Shown piece after piece: positions 45,092 through 55,635 of a stretch of DNA of 64,000 nucleotides. The notes under the pieces are model-generated. The model was not told where the DNA came from. It did not search any database and saw nothing but the letters and a program-made list of their open reading frames with translations. Made by a program: the position numbers and the translations under genes. Each line of letters opens with the position of its first letter. Position 1 is the stretch's first letter. This DNA comes from Lactiplantibacillus dongliensis (GTDB taxonomy: Bacteria > Bacillota > Bacilli > Lactobacillales > Lactobacillaceae): assembly GCF_005405105.1 (NCBI RefSeq), contig NZ_BJDK01000003.1, positions 62,001 to 126,000 of the forward strand, in the 5' to 3' direction.

Positions 45092-45555
45092 TAAACCGCC
45101 GACTGAGCCATATAGTAATCAAAAATAGCCTGGTCACTAAGCTCTTTGGAGCTGGCATTTAAAGGTGATATTCCCTGACGTGCCATTTGCCAAGGCTTTT
45201 CTTGATGCGTAATACTTTCCAATTCATCAGCAGTATAACTACCATATTCTTCCCAGACTTGCTGCAAAATATCTTCAACTTCATCTGAAAATTGCGGTAC
45301 ATTAACTTGTTTGGGAATATTGTGATAACCATATTCGCGATACTTATGATAAATTTCTGGTAAAACTGGGCCATGTACCCAGGCTTCAAAATGATCATTA
45401 AATAACTGATTATCCAAATGATGATCATCTTCATTCGTCAGGGTCAAGACCCATGCATATGCATAGTAAAGCAACTTCTGCAGTTTCTTCGGTGACATAC
45501 TATCCCGAGCTAAATACCAATCGGCAACCTGGTCAGCCGTATATTGCATCGTCAT
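45091..45555 (-). CDS. Panacea-domain (DUF4065/SocA-like) antitoxin
   Basis: A 154-residue protein matching the Panacea/DUF4065 domain: MSPKKLQKLLYYAYAW at the N-terminus, FEAWVHGPVLPEIYHKYREYG in the middle and a helical end (SYTADELESITHQEKPW). This domain is a very versatile antitoxin that neutralises many unrelated toxin domains. It is also used in SocA and in phage proteins such as GepA. AGGAGGGG is spaced 6 bases from the ATG. It is the first gene of a two-gene operon, followed with one base of overlap by the candidate toxin. Confidence 0.85.
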   Translation of the reverse strand: MTMQYTADQVADWYLARDSMSPKKLQKLLYYAYAWVLTLTNEDDHHLDNQLFNDHFEAWVHGPVLPEIYHKYREYGYHNIPKQVNVPQFSDEVEDILQQVWEEYGSYTADELESITHQEKPWQMARQGISPLNASSKELSDQAIFDYYMAQSAV

Positions 45556-45729
45556 TATACCCCTCCTTTTAACGTTATAACTCTAAATTCAGAATACCAT
45601 TAAATTGTAACGATTAGATATAATTTACGTAAATTTACAGTATCTTTTTTGGTATCAACAGGTATACTACTGGCTAAGTAAGTCTAAAGCAACCAATAAC
45701 TCCTACACATACAAATCACCTAACAATAA

Positions 45730-45781
45730 TCAAATCCCAACTAAGATAATTTGATAAAAACCATCTTAGTTGGGATTTTTA
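45730..45781. terminator. Hairpin terminator downstream of the LacI gene
   Basis: AAATCCCAACTAAGAT and ATCTTAGTTGGGATTT are perfect arms around a 15-base loop. The T-rich side suits plus-strand transcripts best, although the only gene ending here is on the minus strand. Confidence 0.65.
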
Positions 45782-45795
45782 CACACTATTTAACC

Positions 45796-46794
45796 TTAAA
45801 CTGAACTTTCTCGATAGATAATCTTCGATGGTAACGTCACCATACGCGGTAAACGCTCCGGATCTTGCATGCGACGAATTAATTGGTCAATGGCTAATTT
45901 ACCCATCTCTTCACTGTAGGCATGAACCGTACTTAACTGTGGATTCGTATAGGTTGCCACCAAGCTATCATTGAAACCAATAATGCTAACTCGTTGGGGC
46001 ACTGCAAGCTTGGCTTCCTGCAAAGCTCGCAAAGCACCCACTCCCATCGCATCGTTGCCAACCAAAAAAGCATGCGGTAAACGATCGCCCAGTTTTTTTA
46101 TAGCTTGTTGCATCAACGCATATCCAGATTCAGGAGTGAATTCACCTTGGAATAAGAAGTCAGCGTTGAATAAATCTAAATCCTTTAATTCGCGCATATA
46201 CGTGCCCGTTCGCGCATCATGCAAGGGTTGTTTATTACCATTCGTCGTTTCACTACCAACTAATAACCCAATATCTTGAATTCCCTGATCAATAAAATGT
46301 TCAATGATCATTTTAGTTGGCGTCGCATAATCGCCGTTCACACAATCAATGGCTTCCGTCAATGAATTCGTGGCAACCACAACTAATGGCAACCTTAACG
46401 CTTTGAACTGGCGTAGTTCATCGCGATCAAAGCGGCCAATCGCAACGATCCCCTGAACAGAGCGGTCAAATTCTGGTAACGCACTATCCGTGGTCGCTAC
46501 GATGGTTTCAAACTTTTGCGCCGTTGCTTCAACAACACTCCCATGTTGAACTTGCATATAGAACAAATCATTTAACTCAGCCTCAAGTGAATGCCATTGC
46601 AACAACGCAATTCGTTTAACCGCCTTTTTCTTCGGCTTCTTCTTACTTTTCTGATAGTGCAGATCCTCAGCAATCTCAAAGATACGTTGCCGAGTCTCAG
46701 TCGTCACCGCTAAACTCTTGTCATAGTTCAATACCCGTGACACCGTACTTGGTGACACCTGAGCCTTACTAGCAATATCCTGAATTGTGGCCAT
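45796..46794 (-). CDS. LacI-family repressor, GalR paralog
   Basis: A 332-residue repressor. The DNA-binding head reads TIQDIASKAQVSPSTVSRVLN. The body is the sugar-binding sensor domain with a GFNDS segment near the ligand pocket. It is similar to GalR of this window along its whole length, so it is probably a paralog and may bind related operators. It lies 54 bases downstream of the second GH78 gene on the same strand, which makes that gene and the MFS genes its likely targets. The inducer is unknown. Confidence 0.88.
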   Translation of the reverse strand: MATIQDIASKAQVSPSTVSRVLNYDKSLAVTTETRQRIFEIAEDLHYQKSKKKPKKKAVKRIALLQWHSLEAELNDLFYMQVQHGSVVEATAQKFETIVATTDSALPEFDRSVQGIVAIGRFDRDELRQFKALRLPLVVVATNSLTEAIDCVNGDYATPTKMIIEHFIDQGIQDIGLLVGSETTNGNKQPLHDARTGTYMRELKDLDLFNADFLFQGEFTPESGYALMQQAIKKLGDRLPHAFLVGNDAMGVGALRALQEAKLAVPQRVSIIGFNDSLVATYTNPQLSTVHAYSEEMGKLAIDQLIRRMQDPERLPRMVTLPSKIIYRESSV

Positions 46795-46848
46795 TTAAAT
46801 CTCATCCCTTCACATTTTCTCATTAGCCATATGAAAGGATTGCTGTCA

Positions 46849-48882
46849 CTATGCTTCCACTGGTACTGAAACTGGTTGGTTAGCAGGCAATACTAACTGT
46901 TGGCCAGCATAGTTCAACGTTCCTCCGGCTTGAGTAGCCTGAACCGTTAACGTGCCATCACTAATCGTTATGTTAATTGTACCGTCTGCAATTGGTAAGG
47001 TACAGTCTAAATCTGTAAACCAGTCCGTATGGGGCGCAACTTCAAAGGTGGCATAACCTGGCTTAGTCGGCTGGAGGCCCATCACATAGCGACCTAACAA
47101 GTACAACGGACTAGAACCCCAAGCATGGCAGAGACTCTTCCCGAACTTATCGCCATACATGGCGTATTCCGCTGGCTTGGTTTCGTTTGGATCGAAATAT
47201 TCCCAGAAGGTCGTCGCACCGTGTTGAAGCATCCCACCCCAGTATGACTTAATCTGATCCTTCAAATTATCAAACATTCCCAGCTTAGCGAAAACTTCGA
47301 GTTCCCAGAATTTGAAGTAAGGCGTATTAATGGCCGTAATCTCATCATTTAATAAAACGTTATTAATAATTTGTTTAGTTTCGGCAGTCGTCGTGTAGTC
47401 AAACAAGACGGCAAAGATATTAGCATGCCGTGTCACATGGTGCTTACCAGATTCGTAGCTGTCAATAAACGCACCCTTTTCAGCATCCCAGAAATATTGC
47501 CAAATATTGCGTTTTAAGTCTGTAAATTTCGATTCAAACTCCGTACTTTCAATCCCTAGAATACTTTGAATATGACTCATCGCTTGGTAAGACCGGGCTA
47601 ACAACATTTGTTCCGCAGAAACCGTACCATCATAATCGATATCAGCCCAATCAACATAGACCCAATCACCTTTACGCCCGTAGATAAAGCCTAAATCATT
47701 CGTTTGCGCCATGCAGTAGCGCATCAACGATTCTACTTTCGGATAGATCGCCTTTAAAAAGGTCTTGTCAGCAAACGTTTGATAATATTGTTCGACGCCA
47801 ATAATCCAGTACATCGAATAATCAATGATGGTATCCAAATGTTGCTTAATATCCAGATTGCCACGTAAGGCCAGCATCGTTCGTTCAACTAAGCCTTTAT
47901 CGAAGAAATCATACTGATTCATATAGTAGCTTTGATAAGCATCGCCCGCCCAAATCCAACGATCACGTTTGGCACCGTCAATAATAAATAGACCTGAACA
48001 TAACCGTAATGTCCGATCTGAGATCTTCCAAATCTCATCTAGTTCCTGATCAGAAGACTTAAAGTGACTAATCGCTGGGAAATCAACATATTGATAATCG
48101 GCCGTAATCGTAGCAACTTGATCTAAGTTAGGTTCACCGGGGACAAAGAGATAGCGGAAAGCCCGCAACTTTGTCCGATAAGTGTCCGCCTGATAGCTAC
48201 CAAAATCGGACTGACCTTGATCTAAAGTTTGCTTCATATAGGTCATCTCAACGTCCAACGCTTCAGTTTCGCTTTCACCATAACAAATTATTAATGGCTT
48301 GAAGCCCTGCTTGAAGGCCACCTGTGTCACTGCGGTATAGTCATGACCAAAGTCGAGCAGTGTCCCGCCATTAACGACTTTAATTGCCAATGGTTGTAAC
48401 AGCCGATGACTATATTCAAAAGTCATTGGGTTTTGATCCGCGCGGGTAAAGTACTTGTTAGCGCCAACGGGTAGTGGGTCGCCCAAGTAATTAGTTGCTA
48501 GCCAGCTCGCGTCTGAGTGAATCACGTCGCCTTGAATAAAGGCGGATGGTAAACCAGAAAGATTCCCAACAATCACTTCAATCTTGACATTACCGACTGG
48601 ACAAACAATATCGGTATTAAAGGGGTGCTTAATTTGTTGGGGGTCCGTCTGACCGGCAACTGGGAGATTAATCACCACGTTCCCTCGACCGTGACCTTGA
48701 ACGGTAAAATGAGTCGGCGCCGTAATCTGATAAGTCTTACTGAAGACCACGTTATGATTCCAGCCTGGCGTATACCAATAAGCCGGCCAGAAAAAGCCGC
48801 GTTCTTCGCGATCAAAATTTTGTTTCATTCCTTGGTAGATTTCAAAATCACCAGGGTACCAAATCCATTGTGTTTGTGTCAT
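46849..48882 (-). CDS. GH78 alpha-L-rhamnosidase-like glycosidase, long form
   Basis: A 677-residue cytoplasmic enzyme (no signal peptide) with GH78 features: an N-terminal beta-sandwich part with a WIWYPGDFEIY start, and an (alpha/alpha)6 barrel from about residue 270 to 600. The catalytic segment reads IDGAKRDRWIWAGDAY (about residue 297), again with R-D-R in place of R-D-E. A short C-terminal beta-domain follows. It differs greatly from the 526-residue GH78 enzyme. The substrate is probably a rhamnoside of plant origin. Two cre-like sites and a TTTAGTAAA inverted pair lie upstream. Confidence 0.75.
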   Translation of the reverse strand: MTQTQWIWYPGDFEIYQGMKQNFDREERGFFWPAYWYTPGWNHNVVFSKTYQITAPTHFTVQGHGRGNVVINLPVAGQTDPQQIKHPFNTDIVCPVGNVKIEVIVGNLSGLPSAFIQGDVIHSDASWLATNYLGDPLPVGANKYFTRADQNPMTFEYSHRLLQPLAIKVVNGGTLLDFGHDYTAVTQVAFKQGFKPLIICYGESETEALDVEMTYMKQTLDQGQSDFGSYQADTYRTKLRAFRYLFVPGEPNLDQVATITADYQYVDFPAISHFKSSDQELDEIWKISDRTLRLCSGLFIIDGAKRDRWIWAGDAYQSYYMNQYDFFDKGLVERTMLALRGNLDIKQHLDTIIDYSMYWIIGVEQYYQTFADKTFLKAIYPKVESLMRYCMAQTNDLGFIYGRKGDWVYVDWADIDYDGTVSAEQMLLARSYQAMSHIQSILGIESTEFESKFTDLKRNIWQYFWDAEKGAFIDSYESGKHHVTRHANIFAVLFDYTTTAETKQIINNVLLNDEITAINTPYFKFWELEVFAKLGMFDNLKDQIKSYWGGMLQHGATTFWEYFDPNETKPAEYAMYGDKFGKSLCHAWGSSPLYLLGRYVMGLQPTKPGYATFEVAPHTDWFTDLDCTLPIADGTINITISDGTLTVQATQAGGTLNYAGQQLVLPANQPVSVPVEA

Positions 48883-48899
48883 GAGTTTTCCTCCTAATG

Positions 48900-49024
48900 T
48901 GGTATCGCTTTCAAAATCATTAAAACTCTTATTTAGTAAATTGTCAATATTTACTAAATAATCATAGACAAATCAAAAATTCCGGTTATTATTAGTACTG
49001 AGGGATTAATTGATAGCGCTTTAA
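48900..49024 (-). promoter_or_regulatory. GH78 upstream control region: operator pair and cre-like sites
   Basis: TTTAGTAAA (48932-48940) and TTTACTAAA (48951-48959) form an inverted pair 10 bases apart, a GalR/LacI-type operator. TGGTATCGCTTTCA (48900-48913) and TGATAGCGCTTTAA (49011-49024) are cre-like sites, each with one mismatch. Confidence 0.65.
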
Positions 49025-49158
49025 TAAATGAGTTAATCCCGCATCACAGGTTACTAGCTAACATTTGTTTGTAATTGATTAGTACCGCGCGGGTCATTTA
49101 CTAAACATTAAAATGAAGGCGAATACATTTAGTGATTAACTGGATTAAAGCCTGTGTG

Positions 49159-49552
49159 CTTGGTGTTAGTAGTTAAAATTGCCGCCTGCCGGTTGGTTCC
49201 TAAAATGCTGGAACGCCATGGGTCATTTTGAAGCCAAAAAACGGTCTTCAAAAATGACCTTGGCCTAAGTCCGAGTAGCCCACTCGCACTAAGGCCAACG
49301 ACACGGCTGAGTATTTTAGCAACCAACCTCTCGGCTAAAGTTACAACTTGAACACTGTTTATAAGTAATCAATCAGTTAACGCCGGGCGGGTCAGCATTG
49401 GCTCAGTGGTGTCGTTTGACTTAGTTGAGTGGTCTGCTCAGCTTAGTCAAAGCCCGGCTTATGAGACCGCACTTCGGCTCATAAACGTGGCCACCACGTT
49501 CCAGCCGATGCTGACCCAACCAGAGTGGCAACTTAATCCAACTAGTACCAAG
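49159..49552 (+). repeat. Composite element (B then A)
   Basis: The whole unit is bounded by CTTGGTGTTAGT and ACTAGTACCAAG, an imperfect terminal inverted repeat of about 25 bases. Module B is at 49176-49338 and module A at 49379-49532. In module A the first hairpin has TTTGACT/AGTCAAA, with an inner TTGAG/CTCAG instead of GTCGG/CCGAC. The second stem is TTATGAG/CTCATAA, and the outer stem is GGGTCAGCATTGG with CCGATGCTGACCC. All have changed together relative to copy 1. Confidence 0.88.
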
Positions 49553-49785
49553 CGTAACCCTGCTCACAATTAGAACTTGGCAAAATTAATCCGATCAACG
49601 ACGACTCAAGAAGAGCTGTAGTTCTACAGTAGCCTAGGTCCGTTCTTAACCTGTATGGGTTGTCATTGATTCTGAACAATCTCTTGAATCATCAAGCTTG
49701 TCGCAGGATTCAGATTTAAAAACTAGCTTTTCTACAGCACCCCATAACCTGTATTTTAGCTACACAACTCATGTTTTTTTGACAT

Positions 49786-49799
49786 TGTTAGCGCTATCA
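49786..49799. promoter_or_regulatory. cre site upstream of first MFS gene
   Basis: TGTTAGCGCTATCA matches the cre consensus at all 14 positions, 72 bases before the MFS start. AAAGCGTTTTC at about 49832-49842 may be a second, weaker site. Confidence 0.75.
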
Positions 49800-49870
49800 G
49801 GTCGTTGTTTAATAGAGTTGCATCATAAATTAAAGCGTTTTCTTATTTCATTTCATGGAGGGTCATTATT

Positions 49871-51187
49871 ATGGCAAGTAATCAAGAATCAGATCGAGCA
49901 CTGACCAAACAGTATATGCCGTTAGCAACAGCTGCTGGGATTGGGTCTATGCTTGGATCAGGTATTATCGTTGGTTTGTCAGCTACCATTACGGTCTGGC
50001 AAGCTGGCTTAGGCTTAACTACTGGACAAGTCGGCATCATCTCAGCCGGCCTAACCTTTGCAATTGCATTTGGGTCATTATTCGCCGGCACAATCACCAA
50101 AACTTTTGGCTTAATTCGGTCATTTAACTGGATTAATTTATTCTATGCTATTGGTGCCGCAATCTGTATTTTTGCAAATGGGTTTGGCATGCTACTCGCT
50201 GGGGTAATCATTACTGGATTAGCTTCCGGTGCTGATTTACCGATTTCCTTAACCGTTGTTTCTCACGATGCCCCAGACGAAACAACTTCTGCTAACTTAG
50301 TTTCTTCAACACAACTATTCTGGCAAGTTGGGGTCTTCGCCTCATACATTTGTTCATTTATCGTTTCGACCATGTCCGGTGCAGCTGGTGCGCGCGTGGT
50401 CTTCACCATCTTAGCCGTTTGTGCCGTGATCACTTGGATCTGGCGGACATTCTCCAAAAAGTTCGCTCGGTTCCATGTCGAGGGCGACAAGTTGCGGGCA
50501 GCTGAAAAAGCCGCTAACCCTAATAGCGATGCTGCTAAAGTTTCGCTTAAAGATGTCTTATTTGGTAGTGACAAGAAATTCTTGAAGTTTTTCGCTGCAA
50601 TTCTAATTTTCTATGTTTGCTGGAACTTATTGGCTAACACTTGGGGTCAATTCCAAACCTTCACTTTAGTACAAGCACATGCCTCACAAAGCTTTGCCAC
50701 TGGTGCTGGGATTGTCTTAAATGTGGTTTCCTTAGTCGCAACCATGATCTTTACATCAGTTGCCGGCGGGAAACATCGTAACCAAGCCTTCTTCTTTGGG
50801 ATTGCGGTTCAATTCTTTGCCATGATTGGAATGGCAATTAGTGGGTCTTCGCTCTGGCCAATCGTTATCGCTATTGCCATTTACAACATGGGGAACCCAA
50901 TCGCTGGGGAAGCCATTTACAAAGTGTGGACCCAAGAATCCTTCCCAGTTGAGACTCGTTCAGCTATTCAAGGCTTTATTAATGGCTTCTCACGTCTCTG
51001 CTGTGGGTTATTTGCCTTCGTTACCCCTTACTTAGTCTTACCAAGTCATATTCGGACTTCGATGTGGGGCTTCGCCGGGATCGTTGCTGTTGCCTGCATC
51101 TCAGGGATTATCATGATGCGCTTACAAAAACATTATCGGGTCGGTGCCGCTGAAAATGCACGTGAAGATGCGACTAATCGTCAATAA
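49871..51187 (+). CDS. MFS transporter, first of a tandem pair
   Basis: A 438-residue membrane protein with 12 predicted helices. The loop after helix 2 (AGTITKTFGLIRSFN) is a degraded form of the MFS motif A, and GLASGADLPISLTVVSH is a characteristic segment in helix 4/5. It is similar in length and motif order to the next gene, so the two arose by duplication. It is more diverged in motif A. The substrate is probably a sugar or glycoside, suggested only by the neighbouring GH78, GH1 and LacI genes. GGAGGG precedes the start, and a cre site lies upstream. Confidence 0.8.
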   Translation: MASNQESDRALTKQYMPLATAAGIGSMLGSGIIVGLSATITVWQAGLGLTTGQVGIISAGLTFAIAFGSLFAGTITKTFGLIRSFNWINLFYAIGAAICIFANGFGMLLAGVIITGLASGADLPISLTVVSHDAPDETTSANLVSSTQLFWQVGVFASYICSFIVSTMSGAAGARVVFTILAVCAVITWIWRTFSKKFARFHVEGDKLRAAEKAANPNSDAAKVSLKDVLFGSDKKFLKFFAAILIFYVCWNLLANTWGQFQTFTLVQAHASQSFATGAGIVLNVVSLVATMIFTSVAGGKHRNQAFFFGIAVQFFAMIGMAISGSSLWPIVIAIAIYNMGNPIAGEAIYKVWTQESFPVETRSAIQGFINGFSRLCCGLFAFVTPYLVLPSHIRTSMWGFAGIVAVACISGIIMMRLQKHYRVGAAENAREDATNRQ

Positions 51188-51234
51188 TAGTGCTAAATTA
51201 AGCCCGGGTAACCGGGTTTAATTTGCACTATTTA
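51186..51234 (+). terminator. Hairpin after first MFS gene
   Basis: AATAGTGCTAAATTAAGCCCGG pairs across GTAA with the mirrored CCGGGTTTAATTTGCACTATT, a long stem with a weak T tail (TTATG). It could be a terminator or an mRNA-stabilising hairpin between the two MFS genes. Confidence 0.6.
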
Positions 51235-51248
51235 TGTAAGCGAATTCA
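51235..51248. promoter_or_regulatory. Candidate cre site before second MFS gene
   Basis: TGTAAGCGAATTCA, one mismatch to the cre consensus. It is identical in reverse to the site upstream of dhaK. Confidence 0.45.
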
Positions 51249-51283
51249 AACAGTCATTGTTCGTTAGAAAGGACTGAATCACC

Positions 51284-52567
51284 ATGGCAAAAATAGAAGG
51301 ATTAAGTCACGATAGTAAAATTCTGATTGCGGTTGCTGGGATTGCCTCCTACTTAGATGCCGCCCTACTAGTCAGTACCGGGATTGCCTTAACCATCTGG
51401 TCAACCCAATTCGCCGTCAATACTTGGTGGACTGGCATTATTAGTACAATGCTCTCACTGGCCGTCGCGCTTGGTTCATTTTTAGGTGGTCGCTTATCCG
51501 ATCGTTATGGACGGGTTCGCGTCTTCAACCTTGATATTTTATTCACCGTTTTAGGGGCTGGCATTATTACCTTAGCCAACAGTTTTCCGATGCTCCTACT
51601 AGGATTGCTTGTTGCCGGACTAGCTTCGGGGGCCGATCTACCAACCTCACTAGCCGTTATTTCAGAACGAGTTTCGCATAAAAATTATGGGAAAGCCATC
51701 TCATCAACTGAAGTTTTCTGGGTCTTTGGGATTATTCTCTCACAAGCGATCGGCTTTATTACCGCTGGAACCGGAACGATGAGTCCCCGATATATGTTCG
51801 GCTGGCTAGCCTTAGTTGCCTTGGTGAACTGGGGTATCCGGGTTTTCTCCGGTGCCTTTAAAAACATTGAAACTAACCTAGCCGCTGCTAATACTGATTC
51901 GGACGCAACCGTTGATAGTCAAGAATCAACTAAGAAAGTTTCTTTAAAGTCATTGTTCAAGATGCCTCAATATTTATTACCAATGCTGACGTTAACCGGA
52001 TTCTACCTATTTTGGAATATTCCCGCCAACACTTGGGGTTCTTTTGTTAACTACTTCTTAGTCACAGTCGGTCATCAAACCCAAGCAGTTTCAACTGGCT
52101 TAGGCTTAATCGCCAACATCGCTAATGTCGTTATTTTATATTTGGTTTACGTTAAATTAGCTGATACCAAGTATCGCTACGTGATGATGTATGTTGGCTT
52201 GATCATCTCATTCTTAGCCTTTTCATTATCCGGTATCTTTAGCGAGTACTGGCTAGTCTTCGCGGTCGCTTACGTCTTATATTCATCCGTCAACCTCTTT
52301 TGTGGGGAATCGGTTTATAAGATTTGGAGTCAATCGTTCTTCCCAACTGATGCTCGGGCTAGTGTCACCGGTTTCTCTTATGGGGTCGTGCGGGCGATTA
52401 CCGCGCTATTCTCACTAGTGACCCCAACAATCATGGCCAAATCACCACAAATGTTGATGTGGATTCTCGTTGTCTGCGTCTTGTTTAACGCCTTGTTTGG
52501 CTGGACCGCAACCAAGTTAATTCGGAAATATCACGTTAAGGATCCCGTTTATAACAGTAAAGATTAG
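51284..52567 (+). CDS. MFS transporter, second of a tandem pair
   Basis: A 427-residue membrane protein with 12 helices, paralogous to the preceding gene. Motif A is well preserved (GGRLSDRYGRVR), and the helix 4/5 segment is GLASGADLPTSLAVISE. The central loop is hydrophilic (about residues 205-230). GAAAGGA lies upstream of the ATG. A strong bidirectional terminator follows. The substrate is not predictable from sequence; context suggests a glycoside or sugar. Confidence 0.8.
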   Translation: MAKIEGLSHDSKILIAVAGIASYLDAALLVSTGIALTIWSTQFAVNTWWTGIISTMLSLAVALGSFLGGRLSDRYGRVRVFNLDILFTVLGAGIITLANSFPMLLLGLLVAGLASGADLPTSLAVISERVSHKNYGKAISSTEVFWVFGIILSQAIGFITAGTGTMSPRYMFGWLALVALVNWGIRVFSGAFKNIETNLAAANTDSDATVDSQESTKKVSLKSLFKMPQYLLPMLTLTGFYLFWNIPANTWGSFVNYFLVTVGHQTQAVSTGLGLIANIANVVILYLVYVKLADTKYRYVMMYVGLIISFLAFSLSGIFSEYWLVFAVAYVLYSSVNLFCGESVYKIWSQSFFPTDARASVTGFSYGVVRAITALFSLVTPTIMAKSPQMLMWILVVCVLFNALFGWTATKLIRKYHVKDPVYNSKD

Positions 52568-52574
52568 CTTCATC

Positions 52575-52625
52575 TAAAAATGGTTCTGAATGTTTGTTAG
52601 CAAACATTCAGAACCATTTTTTATA
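52575..52625. terminator. Bidirectional terminator
   Basis: AAAATGGTTCTGAATGTTTG is a perfect mirror of CAAACATTCAGAACCATTTT around TTAG. It ends both the MFS genes and the GH1 gene. Confidence 0.95.
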
Positions 52626-52631
52626 TGCTGA

Positions 52632-54152
<1,521 letters not shown>

Positions 54153-54199
54153 CTATCAGAAACTAAGTTCATATGTAATACTTTCATGCTAGCAACTGT

Positions 54200-54213
54200 T
54201 GCAAGCGCTGTCA
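54200..54213. promoter_or_regulatory. Candidate cre site upstream of the GH1 gene
   Basis: TGCAAGCGCTGTCA, one mismatch to the consensus, about 78 bases before the GH1 start. Confidence 0.5.
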
Positions 54214-54265
54214 ATTGCAGTCGGAAGAATTTAGCAAAATCAAAACCAATAAATAGTAAAACAAC

Positions 54266-55051
54266 CTATTCCAGAGTTGCTAAAAATCTTAATAAGGCTT
54301 GATTGAAAGCTTGCGACTGTTCTGCCATTACAATATGACCAGCTTCTGGAACCACAACCGATTGCCCTTTAATGGCAGTCCTAGCAGTCACTGCAGCAAA
54401 CGCTGAATCAAAATAAGGCGAGTTCTCACCAGCAATGATTAGAAATGGGATTGTTAAACCTGCAACGACATCTCGCCAATCCTGAAAAGCATGATCAACT
54501 AGTAATGGTAAAGTTGCCTTTTCATCAAATGGCGATTGCTTCGCGACCCTTTTGACTAACTTGTAAGTTGTATCGTCAATGTGTTTATGAGTTGACGGAC
54601 CTAATGGATTATAAAAGTAATCCGGAAAGTCCGACCAAGTAACATCTTTAAATCCATATGGCCAATCCGTAGTATTAATCATTTTTGGTGTTTGATCAAC
54701 ATCAATCACAGCTTTAATTGATTGATCACCGAATAATGAAACATATGCGAACCAAGTTGCTGCTCCCATTGAGTTACCTAATAGAATTGGTTGTTTTAGC
54801 TTTAATTGCTGTATCAGCTCATAAGCATCCATAGCTCGACGACTCATTCGCAATCCCTTGCCAGTACGTTCCGACAATCCATGGCATCGACTATCAATGT
54901 TCACAACCCGATAGCCTGCAGTAACAAGTACCGAGACCTGTCCATGCCAGATTTCTTTAGATCCACCAAAACCAGTTAGAATAACGATTGGCTGACCTAT
55001 TCCTTCATCAGTATAATCCAGAGTAATTCGATCTGAAGTTACAAATTTCAT
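54266..55051 (-). CDS. Alpha/beta-fold hydrolase
   Basis: A 261-residue cytoplasmic hydrolase. The nucleophile elbow is GNSMGA (about residue 94), the oxyanion segment is LTGFGGSKEIW (about 26), and the catalytic His is in PEAGHIVM near the C-terminus. The acid residue is probably within the AGENSPYFDSA segment. It could be an esterase, lactonase or hydrolase of a C-C bond. It follows the thioesterase gene but is separated by a hairpin, has its own ribosome site (AAGGAG), and may be transcribed independently. Confidence 0.8.
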   Translation of the reverse strand: MKFVTSDRITLDYTDEGIGQPIVILTGFGGSKEIWHGQVSVLVTAGYRVVNIDSRCHGLSERTGKGLRMSRRAMDAYELIQQLKLKQPILLGNSMGAATWFAYVSLFGDQSIKAVIDVDQTPKMINTTDWPYGFKDVTWSDFPDYFYNPLGPSTHKHIDDTTYKLVKRVAKQSPFDEKATLPLLVDHAFQDWRDVVAGLTIPFLIIAGENSPYFDSAFAAVTARTAIKGQSVVVPEAGHIVMAEQSQAFNQALLRFLATLE

Positions 55052-55095
55052 TTTGTCGTTCTCCTTAACTTATATGCGTAACGACTCCGTCAACC

Positions 55096-55141
55096 TAAAA
55101 TGAGCTTACTAAAGTTATAAACTTCAGCAAGCTCATTTTTA
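55096..55141 (-). terminator. Terminator of the acyl-CoA reductase operon
   Basis: AAAATGAGCTT and AAGCTCATTTTT form the base, with AAGTT/AACTT in the upper part of the stem. It lies just after the thioesterase stop. The T tail on the minus strand is short (TTTTAGG), so some read-through into the hydrolase gene is possible. Confidence 0.7.
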
Positions 55142-55145
55142 CAAT

Positions 55146-55586
55146 CTAGACAGCAAACTCTTCACGAATCTGCTTAATAAACGCTTGCTGTTCTGGATCT
55201 TGAACAGTGTACGCTGGTACCGGAATCGGTTTTAAATCTGCATTAACAGCGATAAAGATGAAGATACCATTACCAATTGCTACTGGGTCACTGTCATAAG
55301 TCTGACGTCGCACTTCCACATGAAACGTCATTGTATGCCTACTAGTTTTAAGTAATGTGACACTAAAGCTAATATGATCACCAACGTGGGCTGGTTTTGC
55401 AAAGTTAAACTCTTTAATAGCCACCGTTAAAACTCGTGAATGTGTATACCGATTAGCCAATAAACCAATCGTAGAATCACAATGCTTAACCAACACCCCG
55501 CCATGTAAGATATTTAAATGATTGAGCATATCAGCATCTACAAAAAAGTCACCTGATTCAACTTGATAAAACGTATTTTTCTCCAT
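55146..55586 (-). CDS. Hotdog-fold acyl-CoA thioesterase
   Basis: A 146-residue hotdog protein of the acyl-CoA hydrolase type. It contains LNHLNILHGGVLVKHCDSTIGLLANRY, in which Asn, His-Gly-Gly and the Asp near the helix are the typical catalytic elements, and FNFAKPAHVGDHISF. It releases free acid and CoA from an acyl-CoA. As the last gene of the Etf operon it would release the reduced product, or rescue CoA from dead-end esters. AGAGG lies upstream of the ATG. The acyl specificity is unknown. Confidence 0.85.
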   Translation of the reverse strand: MEKNTFYQVESGDFFVDADMLNHLNILHGGVLVKHCDSTIGLLANRYTHSRVLTVAIKEFNFAKPAHVGDHISFSVTLLKTSRHTMTFHVEVRRQTYDSDPVAIGNGIFIFIAVNADLKPIPVPAYTVQDPEQQAFIKQIREEFAV

Positions 55587-55635
55587 CTTTACCGACCTCT
55601 TTTAATGTGCATATTATTGGATATCGCAGCGCGAC

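Larger units (their letters stand above)
49025..49870. other. Remainder of the GH78-MFS gap
   Basis: The 988-base divergent gap holds the operator region next to GH78, a further TTTACTAAAC at about 49096-49105, one composite repeat element (49159-49552), about 230 bases (49553-49785) in which I recognise no feature, and a cre site before the MFS gene. A 68-codon open frame at 49698-49904 overlaps the real start and has no support. Confidence 0.5.

Noticed and set aside
49698-49904. 68-codon open frame before the first MFS gene
   Set aside because: It overlaps the true gene start and the cre site, has no ribosome site and no recognisable features.
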